A stretch of 42,984 nucleotides of DNA from the NCBI GenBank assembly GCA_023259375.1, contig JAHFQC010000037.1:1-42984 (forward strand), written 5' to 3'. A program made the position numbers and the translations under genes. The DNA comes from Alphaproteobacteria bacterium (GTDB taxonomy: Bacteria > Pseudomonadota > Alphaproteobacteria > Micropepsales > Micropepsaceae). This document shows, piece by piece, positions 8,334 to 15,907 of this stretch (the first letter of the stretch is position 1; every line of letters begins with the position of its first letter). A model generated the notes under the pieces. It worked only from the letters and a program-made list of their open reading frames with translations, had not been told where the DNA came from and did not search any database.

Positions 8334-9257
8334 CTAATCCGCCCGATCTTCCGCCTGGGTGGCCGCTCTGAGTTCCGCCATTCCGGCGCGCTTTTCGCGC
8401 AGGGCGGATTTCATCGCGCGTTGCAGGCGGTCGAAGGCACGGACCTCGATCTGGCGCACGCGTTCGCGTGAAATGCCGAATTTGTGGCTCAGCTCTTCCA
8501 AGGTCGCCGGATCGTCCTGCAGGCGGCGGGCGGCGATGATCTCGCGCTCGCGTTCCGGCAGTTCACCGAGGGCGGCGGCGAGCAGTTCCTTGCGCTCATC
8601 GACTTCCTGGCTCTCCGCCATCCGGGTTTCCTGGTCGAGGCTTTCGTCCGGCAGCCAGTCCTGCCATTCGCTTTCGCCATCGGAGCGCAGCGGGGCGTTG
8701 AGCGAGGAATCGGGCGCCGACAGGCGGCGATTCATCGAAACGAGTTCGTCTACGCCAACCCCGAGCTGATCGGCCAGCACCGCGACGTGTTCGGGTGTGA
8801 GGTCGCCTTCCTCGATGGCGTTGATCTTCGACTTCGCCTTGCGCAGGTTGAAGAACAGCTTTTTCTGGTCGGTGGTGGTGCCGATTTTCACCAGGCTCCA
8901 CGAGCGCAGAATGAATTCCTGAATGGAGGCGCGGATCCACCACATGGCGTAGGTGGCAAGGCGGAAGCCGCGTTCGGGTTCGAAGCGCTTGACTGCCTGC
9001 ATCAGGCCGACATTGCCCTCAGCGATGATTTCCGAGGTCGGCAGGCCGTAGCCGCGATAGCCCATGGCGATCTTGGCAACGAGACGCAAATGCGATGTGA
9101 CGAGTTTGTGGGCCGCTCGTGGGTCCTGATGCTCTTTCCAGCGCTTGGCGAGCATGTACTCCTCTTCCGGAGCCAGAAGCGGAAACTTCTTGATCTCCGA
9201 AAGATACCTCGAAAGTCCGCTTTCCCCCGCAAGGGCTGGAAGCGCACGACTGCTCAT
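8334..9257 (-). CDS. rpoH: RNA polymerase sigma-32 factor
   Basis: The alternative sigma factor directs RNA polymerase to heat-shock promoters. The 307-residue protein has region 2 (GNVGLMQAVKRFEPERGFR then YAMWWIRASIQEFILRSW). It also has the RpoH-specific box QKKLFFNLRKAK, which separates it from housekeeping sigma factors, and a region 4 helix-turn-helix (LEELSHKFGISRERVRQIE). A C-terminal Ala/Glu-rich tail follows. It is the last gene of a group reading rluD, NTF2-like, rpoH. A 192-bp gap precedes it, with a candidate sigma-32 promoter at 9427-9454, so it probably has its own promoter in addition to read-through. Confidence 0.96.
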   Translation of the reverse strand: MSSRALPALAGESGLSRYLSEIKKFPLLAPEEEYMLAKRWKEHQDPRAAHKLVTSHLRLVAKIAMGYRGYGLPTSEIIAEGNVGLMQAVKRFEPERGFRLATYAMWWIRASIQEFILRSWSLVKIGTTTDQKKLFFNLRKAKSKINAIEEGDLTPEHVAVLADQLGVGVDELVSMNRRLSAPDSSLNAPLRSDGESEWQDWLPDESLDQETRMAESQEVDERKELLAAALGELPEREREIIAARRLQDDPATLEELSHKFGISRERVRQIEVRAFDRLQRAMKSALREKRAGMAELRAATQAEDRAD

Positions 9258-9426
9258 GGTCCCCGTTCCTTGGCCGCCGATTTCAGCCGGCCATTCTCAA
9301 AATACTGCCGCCGAGCCGGCCGGCAGGCAAAACCTAAGCGCTTTGAGGGCCCAGATAAAGTGAACGCCGTAACCGGCACCCCCTCATTCGTTAACGCGTG
9401 GCCCCCTTCGGCGCCGTCTCTGCTCC

Positions 9427-9454
9427 ATGTAGGGACGAATTCGGCTTTTTCAAG
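9427..9454 (-). promoter_or_regulatory. Candidate heat-shock (sigma-32) promoter for rpoH
   Basis: On the minus strand CTTGAA starts at 9454. CTTG is followed by exactly 17 nt and then CCTACATGG starting at 9433. This fits the alphaproteobacterial sigma-32 pattern CTTG-N17-CYTATNT with one mismatch. The -35 part overlaps the stop codon of the NTF2-like gene. It would place rpoH under its own product. Confidence 0.5.
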
Positions 9455-9926
9455 TGATCGCACGTGCGGTTTGGCCGGTCAGTACCAGCGCGAGGTAATT
9501 GGCCAGCAATTCAGGCTCTTCGATCGAGCCATGATGGTGAATTTGACGCCAGCGCCCGCCGCGCCAGCCGAACAGGCGAGTCGCCCGGATGCGAAATTCC
9601 AGCACGTCCTTCTGGGTTCTCAATAGCCCGCGCTCCAGGCCGACGGCAAAGAAGGTGTCGCTGAAGCGGTCGATTCGGTAGTCCTGGAAGGTCATCAGCA
9701 CGCCTGCCGGGCTCGACAGCAAAGTCTGCTCGTAAAGCTCGCGGATTTCCGTCCAGCCGTACCGGACGCCACCGAGTTCGTGATAGAGCACGGCTTCGTC
9801 GCCGGCCCAATTCTGTTCCATCAAGGCCAGATCGCGGCTGTTGAAGGCACGGTAAAATTCAGCCAGCGCACCTTCCGGCGTGTGCGGGTCGACCAATTCT
9901 TCATCGCCCGTAATGACCTGTACCAT
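9450..9926 (-). CDS. NTF2-like/SnoaL-type protein
   Basis: The 158-residue protein has the cone-fold pattern of the DUF4440/SnoaL group. It opens with a helix carrying EGALAEFYRAFNSRDL, then LMEQNWAGDEAVLYHELGG, and ends with strands in FRIRATRLFGWRGGRWRQIHHHGS. Such proteins often bind small ligands or act as ketosteroid-isomerase-like enzymes; here the role is unknown. The ATG at 9926 is chosen over a GTG 15 nt upstream because AAAGGA lies 6 nt before the ATG. It lies 27 bp after rluD and upstream of rpoH, so it is probably part of an rluD-led transcript. Confidence 0.85.
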   Translation of the reverse strand: MVQVITGDEELVDPHTPEGALAEFYRAFNSRDLALMEQNWAGDEAVLYHELGGVRYGWTEIRELYEQTLLSSPAGVLMTFQDYRIDRFSDTFFAVGLERGLLRTQKDVLEFRIRATRLFGWRGGRWRQIHHHGSIEEPELLANYLALVLTGQTARAIT

Positions 9927-9953
9927 GGATGATCCTTTCACGCTGGGACGTAT

Positions 9954-10988
9954 TCAGAGCCCGCGGAGGGCCTCGATCAATTCTGCCATATCGGCGGGGT
10001 AAACGGACTCGAAACGAAGCGTCTTGTGCAGCGAAGGGTGTTGGAACCCTAACAGAAGCGCATGCAGCGCTTGCCGCGGAAATTCGGTGATTATTTTGTA
10101 AGCGGCTTCCTGTTCCGGCGTTTTTGCGCGCGGGGCGGTTCGGGCCCGGCCGTAGGTCGGATCACCCAGCAGCGGGTGTCCCAAGTGCGTGAGATGCACG
10201 CGAATTTGGTGAGTGCGTCCGGTTTCGAGGCGGCACTCGATGAGCGAGGCCAGCGGCCGCGCAGTGTCGCCGAAGCGTTCGATCACGCGATAGCGGGTCA
10301 CGGCATTCTTGCCGCCTTGGCGCATCACGCCCATGCGCTTGCGGTCGAAAGGATTGCGGCCGATCTGGGTCTCGATGCGTCCTTCCGGATTGCGCGGGCA
10401 GCCCCATACCACGGCGTGATAGGCGCGCTCGATGGTGTGATTGGCGAACTGCTTGGCGAGCGAATGCATGGCGCGTTCGTTCTTGGCGGCAATGAGGAGG
10501 CCTGAGGTGTCCTTGTCGAGGCGATGGACGATACCCGGACGCGCCACGCCGCCGACGCCCTTCAGCGAGGCGCCGCAATGGGCGATCAGGGCGTTGACCA
10601 GAGTCCCGTCGGGATTGCCGGCGGCCGGATGCACCACCAGTCCGGCAGGTTTTTCGATCACGATGACGTCGTCGTCCTCGAAAACGACAGTGAGCGGGAT
10701 GTCCTGGCCGACCGGTTCGGCGGGGAGGACGGGCGGTACGTCGATTTTGTAATGCTCGCCCGGTTTGACCCTGTGGTTGGGGTCTCCTATTTTTGTCGTC
10801 CCGTCGCGGGCGCCTTCCAGCGTCACGCGGCCTTCATCGATCAATTGGCGCAGGCGGGAGCGGCTCATGTCGGAACAGGCCCCGGCCAGGAAGCGATCCA
10901 GGCGCTCGCCTGCCGCTTCGGCCGTCACTTCGACCGTTCGCACGCCCGTGGAGGACGTAGTGTCTGAATATTCTGAAGCACCTGCCAC
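9954..10988 (-). CDS. rluD: 23S rRNA pseudouridine synthase, RluD family
   Basis: The enzyme isomerises uridines in large-subunit rRNA; RluD of E. coli modifies 1911, 1915 and 1917. The protein has an N-terminal S4 RNA-binding domain (AGERLDRFLAGACSDMSRSR) and a catalytic domain with the nucleophilic Asp in HRLDKDTSGLL. ETGRTHQIRVHL and HPLLGDPTYG follow. The longest frame starts with GTG at 10988 and gives 344 residues. It would overlap the divergent small membrane-protein gene by 29 bp. A GTG at 10943 would remove the overlap and keep the S4 domain, so the start is uncertain. The genes NTF2-like and rpoH follow, a neighbourhood common in alphaproteobacteria. Confidence 0.93.
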   Translation of the reverse strand: MAGASEYSDTTSSTGVRTVEVTAEAAGERLDRFLAGACSDMSRSRLRQLIDEGRVTLEGARDGTTKIGDPNHRVKPGEHYKIDVPPVLPAEPVGQDIPLTVVFEDDDVIVIEKPAGLVVHPAAGNPDGTLVNALIAHCGASLKGVGGVARPGIVHRLDKDTSGLLIAAKNERAMHSLAKQFANHTIERAYHAVVWGCPRNPEGRIETQIGRNPFDRKRMGVMRQGGKNAVTRYRVIERFGDTARPLASLIECRLETGRTHQIRVHLTHLGHPLLGDPTYGRARTAPRAKTPEQEAAYKIITEFPRQALHALLLGFQHPSLHKTLRFESVYPADMAELIEALRGL

Positions 10989-11322
10989 TGAATCACCGGT
11001 CGACCCGAAATCGACGCCAACCTATCGCCTCGGGCTGGCTGCCGTCATCGGTCTTGCGGTGGTGATCGTCGTCGTGTTGGGCGTGATGATCTATGGCATC
11101 AGCGCTGGCTGGGGCCACCGTTCACCCGCTGCCACAACGCCGCAGGCCAAAGAGCCGGTTTCGATGACCCTGGCGCCCGGGTACCGCATCCTGTCGAGCG
11201 ACACCCAGCCGGGACGGCTGATCCTCAGAGTGCGGTCCCAGACGGACGATGAAATCTGGGTGATCAGCACGGACGACGGCAGAATCGTCGCCCGCATCCA
11301 CGGCGCAGCCCCGAAAGATTGA
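10960..11322 (+). CDS. Small single-pass membrane protein, DUF6476-like
   Basis: The GTG at 10960 with GGAGGA 5 nt upstream gives a 120-residue protein. It has a charged N-terminus, one membrane segment at about residues 24-46 (LGLAAVIGLAVVIVVVLGVM), and a C-terminal domain with APGYRILSSDTQPGRLILRV and DEIWVISTDDGRIVARI. This resembles alphaproteobacterial DUF6476 proteins, which often sit back to back with rluD; that recall is tentative. It is divergent from rluD and the 5' ends may overlap by 29 bp. The C-terminal strands look like a one-bladed propeller-like periplasmic domain. The function is unknown. Confidence 0.75.
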   Translation: MSEYSEAPATESPVDPKSTPTYRLGLAAVIGLAVVIVVVLGVMIYGISAGWGHRSPAATTPQAKEPVSMTLAPGYRILSSDTQPGRLILRVRSQTDDEIWVISTDDGRIVARIHGAAPKD

Positions 11323-11416
11323 TGCTCCCGCTTTCCTCCCCCGCGTTGCACAGCGCGACGGCCGGCACGCCCGATATAAGCGGGGTATCACCGCGGCGCG
11401 ATGAGGCGGAGGGGGC

Positions 11417-11814
11417 ATGCTGATCCTGCCCGAAACCCTACGCACAAACCTCCTCGCTGCCGCCCGCGCGGGTTTTCCCCACGAGGTCTGCGGTTTGCTG
11501 GAAGGTACACGCGGGGAGGGGGTGTCACGGTGACAGCCATTCACCCTGCGGCAAATGTGTCGCCGACCCCGCATGAGGCGTTCGAGATCGACCCTGCCGC
11601 CCAATTTGCCCTCCAGCGCGCCTTGCGCGGCACCGGGCGGGAGGTCGTCGGCTGTTACCATTCCCACCCCAACGGGCGGGCCGAGCCGAGCCCCCGCGAC
11701 CGTGCGTGCAGCTATCCCGCCGGCTTCGTCTGGATTATCATTGCCACCGGTGTCATAGAGGCGGTGGCGGCGTTTGAGGCGCCGTCATTCCTGCCGCTGA
11801 CCATCCGGGTGTGA
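11417..11814 (+). pseudogene. JAMM/Mov34 (M67) metallopeptidase, frameshifted
   Basis: Two overlapping frames together form a complete small JAMM protein. The first begins at the ATG at 11417 (GGAGGG just upstream) and contains HEVCGLLEGTRGEG, the family's Glu-bearing N-terminal motif, but stops at about 11533. The second carries NVSPTPHEAFEIDP, the zinc site CYHSHPNGRAEPSPRD and a C-terminal strand to 11814. The frames meet at a run of five G at 11518-11522. A sixth G, or a -1 slip there, would give an uninterrupted protein of about 132 residues. The zinc-binding His-x-His and Asp are all present. Stand-alone JAMM proteins cleave small thiocarboxylate-carrier fusions or sulfur-carrier tails. 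A sequencing error in the homopolymer is possible. Confidence 0.75.
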
Positions 11815-11815
11815 G

Positions 11816-13120
11816 ATGAAACTCAGAATTCTTCTGGCTGGCTTCGCTCTGGCCGCCTCCGCCGCTTCCGCCGCCGTAATCGGTCAAAACGTGCATGCCG
11901 AGCCCATCACCGCCGAGCGCATCGCGACCCTGCCGGCCGCCGAGCGCGACGCCTGGACCGCCTATCTCCAGCGCTCCCAGGCTCAGCGGGCTGCCGATCA
12001 AGCGGCGCTGGCCGCCGAACGCAAGGACTTGGCGCAAAGCCCGCCAGCACCGCCGGAACATGGTCATGATGCCTCGATGCCGCTCGACAAGGACGCGGCT
12101 TGGTATGCCGGCCCTGAAGCGCGCCACGTCGCCGATAACATCGTGTCGTTCCAGACCCCGGCCGGCGGCTGGGGCAAGAATTTCGATCGCACCGGCCCGG
12201 TGCGGCTGAAGGGCCAGGCCTACGTCCCCGACAACATTTCGAACTTCCTCGGCAAAGGCGACTTCGATGCGCCGCGCGATCTGCGCTGGAACTACGTCGG
12301 CACGGTCGACAACAACGCCACCACCACCGAGCTGTTCTTCCTGGCCCGCGTGATCAAGGCGCTGCCCGACGGCCAAGACGCGCCCTACCGCGCCGCGTTC
12401 GTGAAGGGCCTGCATTATCTCTTGGCGGCGCAGTTTCCCAATGGCGGCTGGCCCCAGGTATGGCCGCTCGAAGGCGGCTATCACGATGCCATCACGTACA
12501 ATGACGACGCGGTGACGCTGGCCGCCACCGTGATGACCGACGTCGCTGCCAACAAGGACAACGAATACGCCTTCGTCGCCGCCGATTTGCGCGCCGCCGC
12601 GGCCACCTCCGCCAAACGGGCGTTGGCCATCATCCTGGCGACCCAGGTTAAGGCCCCTGACGGCACTCTGACGATCTGGGGCCAGCAGCACGACGCCCTG
12701 ACCCTGAAGCCCTGTGCCGCGCGCAATTTCGAGCCGCCGCTGCTGGCGTCCGACGAAAGCGCCTCGCTGTTGGTTTATCTGATGAGCCTTCCGACGCCTT
12801 CGCTGGAGCTGCAGCAGGCGATCCGCGCCGGCGTCGCGTATCTGAGGAAGACGGCGGTGATGGGCTTTGTCATGACCGGCAAAGACGACCCGGCTGGCCG
12901 CCGCCTGGTGGCCAAACCGGGTGCCGGGCCGATCTGGCCGCGTTTTATCGACCCAGCCACCGGCAAGGGGGTGTTCGGCGACCGCGACCGGTCCCTGCAC
13001 GACGACATGAACGAATTGTCGCTGGAGCGCCGCAACGGCTACAACTTCTATGTGACCAGCCCGCAGAAGGCGCTGAAGGCCTATGGCAAATGGGCGGCAA
13101 AATACCCGGCGGCGCAATGA
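11816..13120 (+). CDS. pelA: Secreted pectate lyase, polysaccharide lyase family 10
   Basis: The enzyme cleaves polygalacturonate by beta-elimination. The 434-residue protein has a signal peptide ending near NVHA, a helical linker rich in Ala and Gln, and the PL10 catalytic domain from about residue 95. Family motifs are FQTPAGGWGKNFD, VGTVDNNATTTELFFLARV, QFPNGGWPQVWPLEGGYHDA, ITYNDDAVTLAATV and, near the end, LHDDMNELSLERRNGYNFY. The ATG follows the JAMM stop by 1 nt, suggesting translational coupling. A palindrome GGGGCTAGCCCC at 13151-13162 lies after the gene. The enzyme points to plant cell-wall material as a food source. The gene name is by family only. Confidence 0.9.
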   Translation: MKLRILLAGFALAASAASAAVIGQNVHAEPITAERIATLPAAERDAWTAYLQRSQAQRAADQAALAAERKDLAQSPPAPPEHGHDASMPLDKDAAWYAGPEARHVADNIVSFQTPAGGWGKNFDRTGPVRLKGQAYVPDNISNFLGKGDFDAPRDLRWNYVGTVDNNATTTELFFLARVIKALPDGQDAPYRAAFVKGLHYLLAAQFPNGGWPQVWPLEGGYHDAITYNDDAVTLAATVMTDVAANKDNEYAFVAADLRAAAATSAKRALAIILATQVKAPDGTLTIWGQQHDALTLKPCAARNFEPPLLASDESASLLVYLMSLPTPSLELQQAIRAGVAYLRKTAVMGFVMTGKDDPAGRRLVAKPGAGPIWPRFIDPATGKGVFGDRDRSLHDDMNELSLERRNGYNFYVTSPQKALKAYGKWAAKYPAAQ

Positions 13121-13185
13121 CCTGCCGGGCGGGGGGTGGCTTGAACCGCAGGGGCTAGCCCCGTATAAGCCTCCCCCTCCGCTGA

Positions 13186-13260
13186 GCTCCCATCGTCTAG
13201 CGGTTAGGACGCGGCCCTCTCAAGGCTGAAACACCGGTTCGAGTCCGGTTGGGAGCGCCA
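13186..13260 (+). tRNA. tRNA-Glu (anticodon CTC), CCA encoded
   Basis: A full cloverleaf can be drawn. The acceptor stem pairs GCTCCCA with TGGGAGC, the D-arm is GTCT/GGAC, and the anticodon stem CGGCC/GGCTG holds the loop CTCTCAA (anticodon CTC). The T-arm is ACCGG-TTCGAGT-CCGGT, the discriminator is G, and CCA is encoded at 13258-13260. Its 3' end is repeated at 34731, suggesting use as an integration target. Confidence 0.95.
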
Positions 13261-13329
13261 AGCCTTTTCAATGACTTACGATAGTTCTTGGGTTTGGTGG
13301 CAGGGTTCTAGCAACCACATAGCTACCAA
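13251..13329 (+). repeat. att-like repeat, copy 1 (tRNA-Glu 3' end plus flank)
   Basis: The last 10 nt of the tRNA-Glu gene and about 69 nt of downstream flank recur at 34731-34809 in the same orientation. The longest shared blocks are TAGTTCTTGGGTTTGG and CCACATAGCTACCAA. The copies differ at scattered positions and by one indel, roughly 80% identity by eye. A direct repeat that starts in a tRNA 3' end is the classic footprint of integration by a tyrosine recombinase. Confidence 0.65.
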
Positions 13330-13617
13330 CAGATCGCGGCGCCGTTATTACTGGCGCTCGTCGCAACGCATACCAGCTGAACGCTGGAGAGCTTCGCCAG
13401 ACCCAATTCGTCTTGATCGACAAAGAGTTCTTCGCGCCCTCTACCGACCTTGCGGCAGGCATCATGAGCCGGCACATGCAACCGGACAGTGACGAACATC
13501 AGCCCCTAATCCGGTACTACAGGGGCAAGTTGTTTGCGTCTCGCGTCTGCAAGCGCGCAGACCGGCCCTATTCTATAGGTCTAGACCCTGGTCACGTGTC
13601 GCCATCGGCATGGCCGC

Positions 13618-13646
13618 GGGAGAAGGGCCTGTGGGCGCCTTCTCCC
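13618..13646. terminator. Strong hairpin in the island junction
   Basis: GGGAGAAGG (13618-13626) and CCTTCTCCC (13638-13646) form a perfect 9-bp stem around an 11-nt loop. There is no clear T-tract after it on either strand. It may be a terminator or a small intergenic repeat. Confidence 0.35.
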
Positions 13647-13713
13647 GAAGCTCAAATCTTTTGGTCTGCATTCTCGCGGAGCTCGCTTATGGTGTCGCGG
13701 ACGTTATGGCGGA

Positions 13714-13821
13714 ATGGTCGCTGTAGAGAACCTACGAATCCTGCTCCTTACCCTGGTGGTATCGCTGTTGATATGGGTTTTGATCGTGGGTGGAAAGCCC
13801 AATAATTACAATGCGAACTGA
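13714..13821 (+). CDS. Possible 35-residue single-pass membrane peptide
   Basis: The ATG at 13714 opens 36 codons, encoding a short charged start (MVAVENLR), one strongly hydrophobic segment (ILLLTLVVSLLIWVLIV) and a polar tail GGKPNNYNAN. GGCGGA lies directly before the ATG, too close for a standard ribosome-binding site. The composition is that of a small membrane protein, but a chance open frame in decayed DNA is equally possible. Confidence 0.25.
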   Translation: MVAVENLRILLLTLVVSLLIWVLIVGGKPNNYNAN

Positions 13822-14107
13822 AGCTTCTTGACGATCGAGTGGGAGCGACAGAGATCGCTTCCTAATTGATCGTCCTCTGGCTGCAGGGACACTGTGGCTT
13901 AATGACTATTCGGGCCTGGAAATTACTCAGAAGCCAACGAACTCAACACGTCATCGCATAACTGTCACGTATTTCGGCTACCGCAGGTCCGATCGGCTCC
14001 TGGTCAGGGGCTGCCGCAGAACTTTCAGCCAGTGATGATGTTTCAGCCTTATGCCGTCACGAAAGTCGCTAAAGCCGTTGGTGCCGCAGAATGAACGGTC
14101 CGCGGCT

Positions 14108-14872
14108 ATGAACCAAAGCAATCGCTTGCACGAACTCCTCGAATTGCTCGCGGAGAATTCCTCCTGCTCGATTGCCGATTTGGCTCAGCGTTTCGAGGTT
14201 TCGGAAGAGACTATCCGCCGCGACGTGCGTCAGCTTGAGAACACCGGCCGTGTGCGCAAAGTGCACGGCGGCGTGCGCCTGCCCGACAATGTGTTCGAGG
14301 CGGTGTATCACCAGCGCATCAACGAGAATGCGCAGCTCAAGCGCCTTATCGGTCTTAAGGCCGCCGAGATGGTCAAGGACGGTATGACGCTGTTATTGGA
14401 CTCGGGCTCCTCGACCTATTGGCTCGCCAAGGCGCTGACCAAGGTGCGCAATCTCACCATCATCACCAACGCCATCGAAGTAGCGCGCGAGCTTACCGGC
14501 CGCAACAATGCGCGGGTCTATTTCGCGGGAGGCGAAATCAACGAAAGCTACTGTTCTAGCTTCGGGCCCGAGACACAGAACTTTATGCGTCAGTTTACGC
14601 CGGAGATTGCCTTCTTTTCGATGGGGGCGGTCGAAGCCAAGCGGGGACTGCTCGATTACTTCCTTCCCGAGGCCGAGTTGAAGCGGGCCATTGCGCCTCT
14701 GGCGCGCAAGATCGTGGTGCTGGTCGATTCCTCCAAATTCGAACGCGCCGGCCTTATCCGCACCTTGGATTTCAAAGATATTCATGTGCTGGTCTCCGAC
14801 GCGGACCCGGGTGCGGATTTGCGCAGAATGATGGATGGCGTGGAAATCCAGATCGCGGCCAAGCCGAACTGA
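14108..14872 (+). CDS. DeoR/GlpR-family transcriptional regulator
   Basis: The 254-residue protein has the DeoR-type winged helix at its N-terminus (SIADLAQRFEVSEETIRRD followed by GRVRKVHGG). A C-terminal sugar-phosphate-sensing DeoRC domain follows, with LLLDSGSSTYWLAKAL, TIITNAIEVA and KIVVLVDSSKF. Such regulators usually repress catabolic operons and respond to phosphorylated metabolites. The gene is followed 15 bp later by a phosphonate-type ABC transporter, so it is likely to control that operon; its ligand may be a phosphorylated compound derived from the imported substrate. The ATG at 14108 is preferred because the family begins here. An in-frame ATG at 14051 would add 19 residues. 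Confidence 0.92.
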   Translation: MNQSNRLHELLELLAENSSCSIADLAQRFEVSEETIRRDVRQLENTGRVRKVHGGVRLPDNVFEAVYHQRINENAQLKRLIGLKAAEMVKDGMTLLLDSGSSTYWLAKALTKVRNLTIITNAIEVARELTGRNNARVYFAGGEINESYCSSFGPETQNFMRQFTPEIAFFSMGAVEAKRGLLDYFLPEAELKRAIAPLARKIVVLVDSSKFERAGLIRTLDFKDIHVLVSDADPGADLRRMMDGVEIQIAAKPN

Positions 14873-14887
14873 ACAGGCGGAGTTCAT

Positions 14888-15907
14888 ATGAAGCATGCGG
14901 TCGTATCTGTTCTGATGGCGTTGGGCATCCTTGTTACCGGTTGCAGCGAACAGAAACGCACGCTCGTCGTCTATACGGCGGCAGAGGCCGATCAGCTTCC
15001 TGCTTACGAAGCCTCGTTCAAACACGCACACCCCGGCATCGACATTGTTTGGGTGCGTGAGTCGACGGGTGTCTTGATCGCCAAGATTCTGGCCGAGAAA
15101 AACGCGCCGCGCGCCGATGTGGTGTTCGCGACGGCCGCATCTTCGCTGATCCAGCTCGATGATGCGCAGACGCTTATCCCCTATGCGCCGAAGCTGGCCG
15201 GACCGCGCGACCCGCGCTTTAACGATGGCCGCACGGTGCCGCATTGGACCGGCGAGGCATTATTGTCGGCTGCGATTTGCGTCAACGCTGTCGAGATTTC
15301 CAAGCGGCATCTGCCGGTGCCCCAAAGCTGGGAAGATCTCACTAAGCCCGAGTATCAAGGCATGATTTCCATGCCCGATCCGGGGGCGTCCGGCGTCGGT
15401 CTCTTCACCGTCTCGGGATGGCTGCAGATGTGGGGCGAGGCCAAAGGCTGGGACTACATGGACCGGCTGAACAGGAATATCGCCGAGTATTCCCATTCGG
15501 GCTCCAAGCCGTGCAAGGACGCTGCTCGCGGTGAGGTTCCCATCGGCATCAGTTTCGATTTTCGTGCCAGTAAAACCGCAAGCGATGGTGCGCCGATCGT
15601 CATCGTGGTTCCGAAAGAAGGCACTGGCTGGGACCTTGAGGCGACGGCCATCGTGGCCGGCACCCAGCATCGCTCCGAGGCGGAAGCCTTTCTCGATTGG
15701 TCGATGTCGGAAGAGGCGATGCGGCTTTACGCCAAGAGTTTTGCCGTGATCGCAACGCCGCGGCTCGCAGCGCCCGTTTCCGGCTTGCCCGCCGATCTGT
15801 CATCGCGTCTTGCCAGGATCAACCTTGAGCAGGCGGCACATAATCGCGAGCGCGTAATCGCGACCTGGACGGTCCGCTATGCGTCTCGCGCGACTGGCCG
15901 GCCATGA
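14888..15907 (+). CDS. ABC substrate-binding lipoprotein, 2-aminoethylphosphonate type
   Basis: The 339-residue solute-binding protein captures its ligand in the periplasm. A lipobox LVTGC puts the lipid-modified Cys at residue 19, so the protein is likely anchored to a membrane. The mature sequence opens TLVVYTAAEADQLPAYEASF and continues DIVWVRESTGVLIAKILAEK. This is characteristic of the TIGR03261 group (PhnS2/AepX), which binds 2-aminoethylphosphonate, and is related to Fe(III)-binding proteins. The ribosome-binding site GGCGGAG precedes the ATG. It overlaps the ATPase gene by 4 bp. Substrate identity is inferred from family only; no phosphonatase or PhnW gene is in the window. Confidence 0.88.
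   Translation: MKHAVVSVLMALGILVTGCSEQKRTLVVYTAAEADQLPAYEASFKHAHPGIDIVWVRESTGVLIAKILAEKNAPRADVVFATAASSLIQLDDAQTLIPYAPKLAGPRDPRFNDGRTVPHWTGEALLSAAICVNAVEISKRHLPVPQSWEDLTKPEYQGMISMPDPGASGVGLFTVSGWLQMWGEAKGWDYMDRLNRNIAEYSHSGSKPCKDAARGEVPIGISFDFRASKTASDGAPIVIVVPKEGTGWDLEATAIVAGTQHRSEAEAFLDWSMSEEAMRLYAKSFAVIATPRLAAPVSGLPADLSSRLARINLEQAAHNRERVIATWTVRYASRATGRP

Larger units (their letters stand above)
13330..14107. other. Gene-poor junction after the tRNA
   Basis: This stretch has lower GC than its surroundings and no protein that I can recognise. It contains several short hairpins (13502-13526, 13618-13646), a palindrome GGTCTAGACC at 13578-13587, one possible 35-residue membrane peptide (13714-13821), and a PHO-box-like half site CTGTCAC at 13962-13968. 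It looks like decayed mobile-element DNA plus the promoter of the DeoR operon. Confidence 0.5.

Noticed and set aside
11753..13117. 454-codon minus-strand frame opposite the pectate lyase
   Set aside because: Rich in Arg, Gly and Ala without domains; the plus strand encodes a clear PL10 enzyme with a signal peptide.
13268..13477. Minus-strand frame sharing GSYV-AR--PP with the second repeat
   Set aside because: It may be the end of a lost gene such as an integrase, but no catalytic motif is visible, so I did not call a gene.
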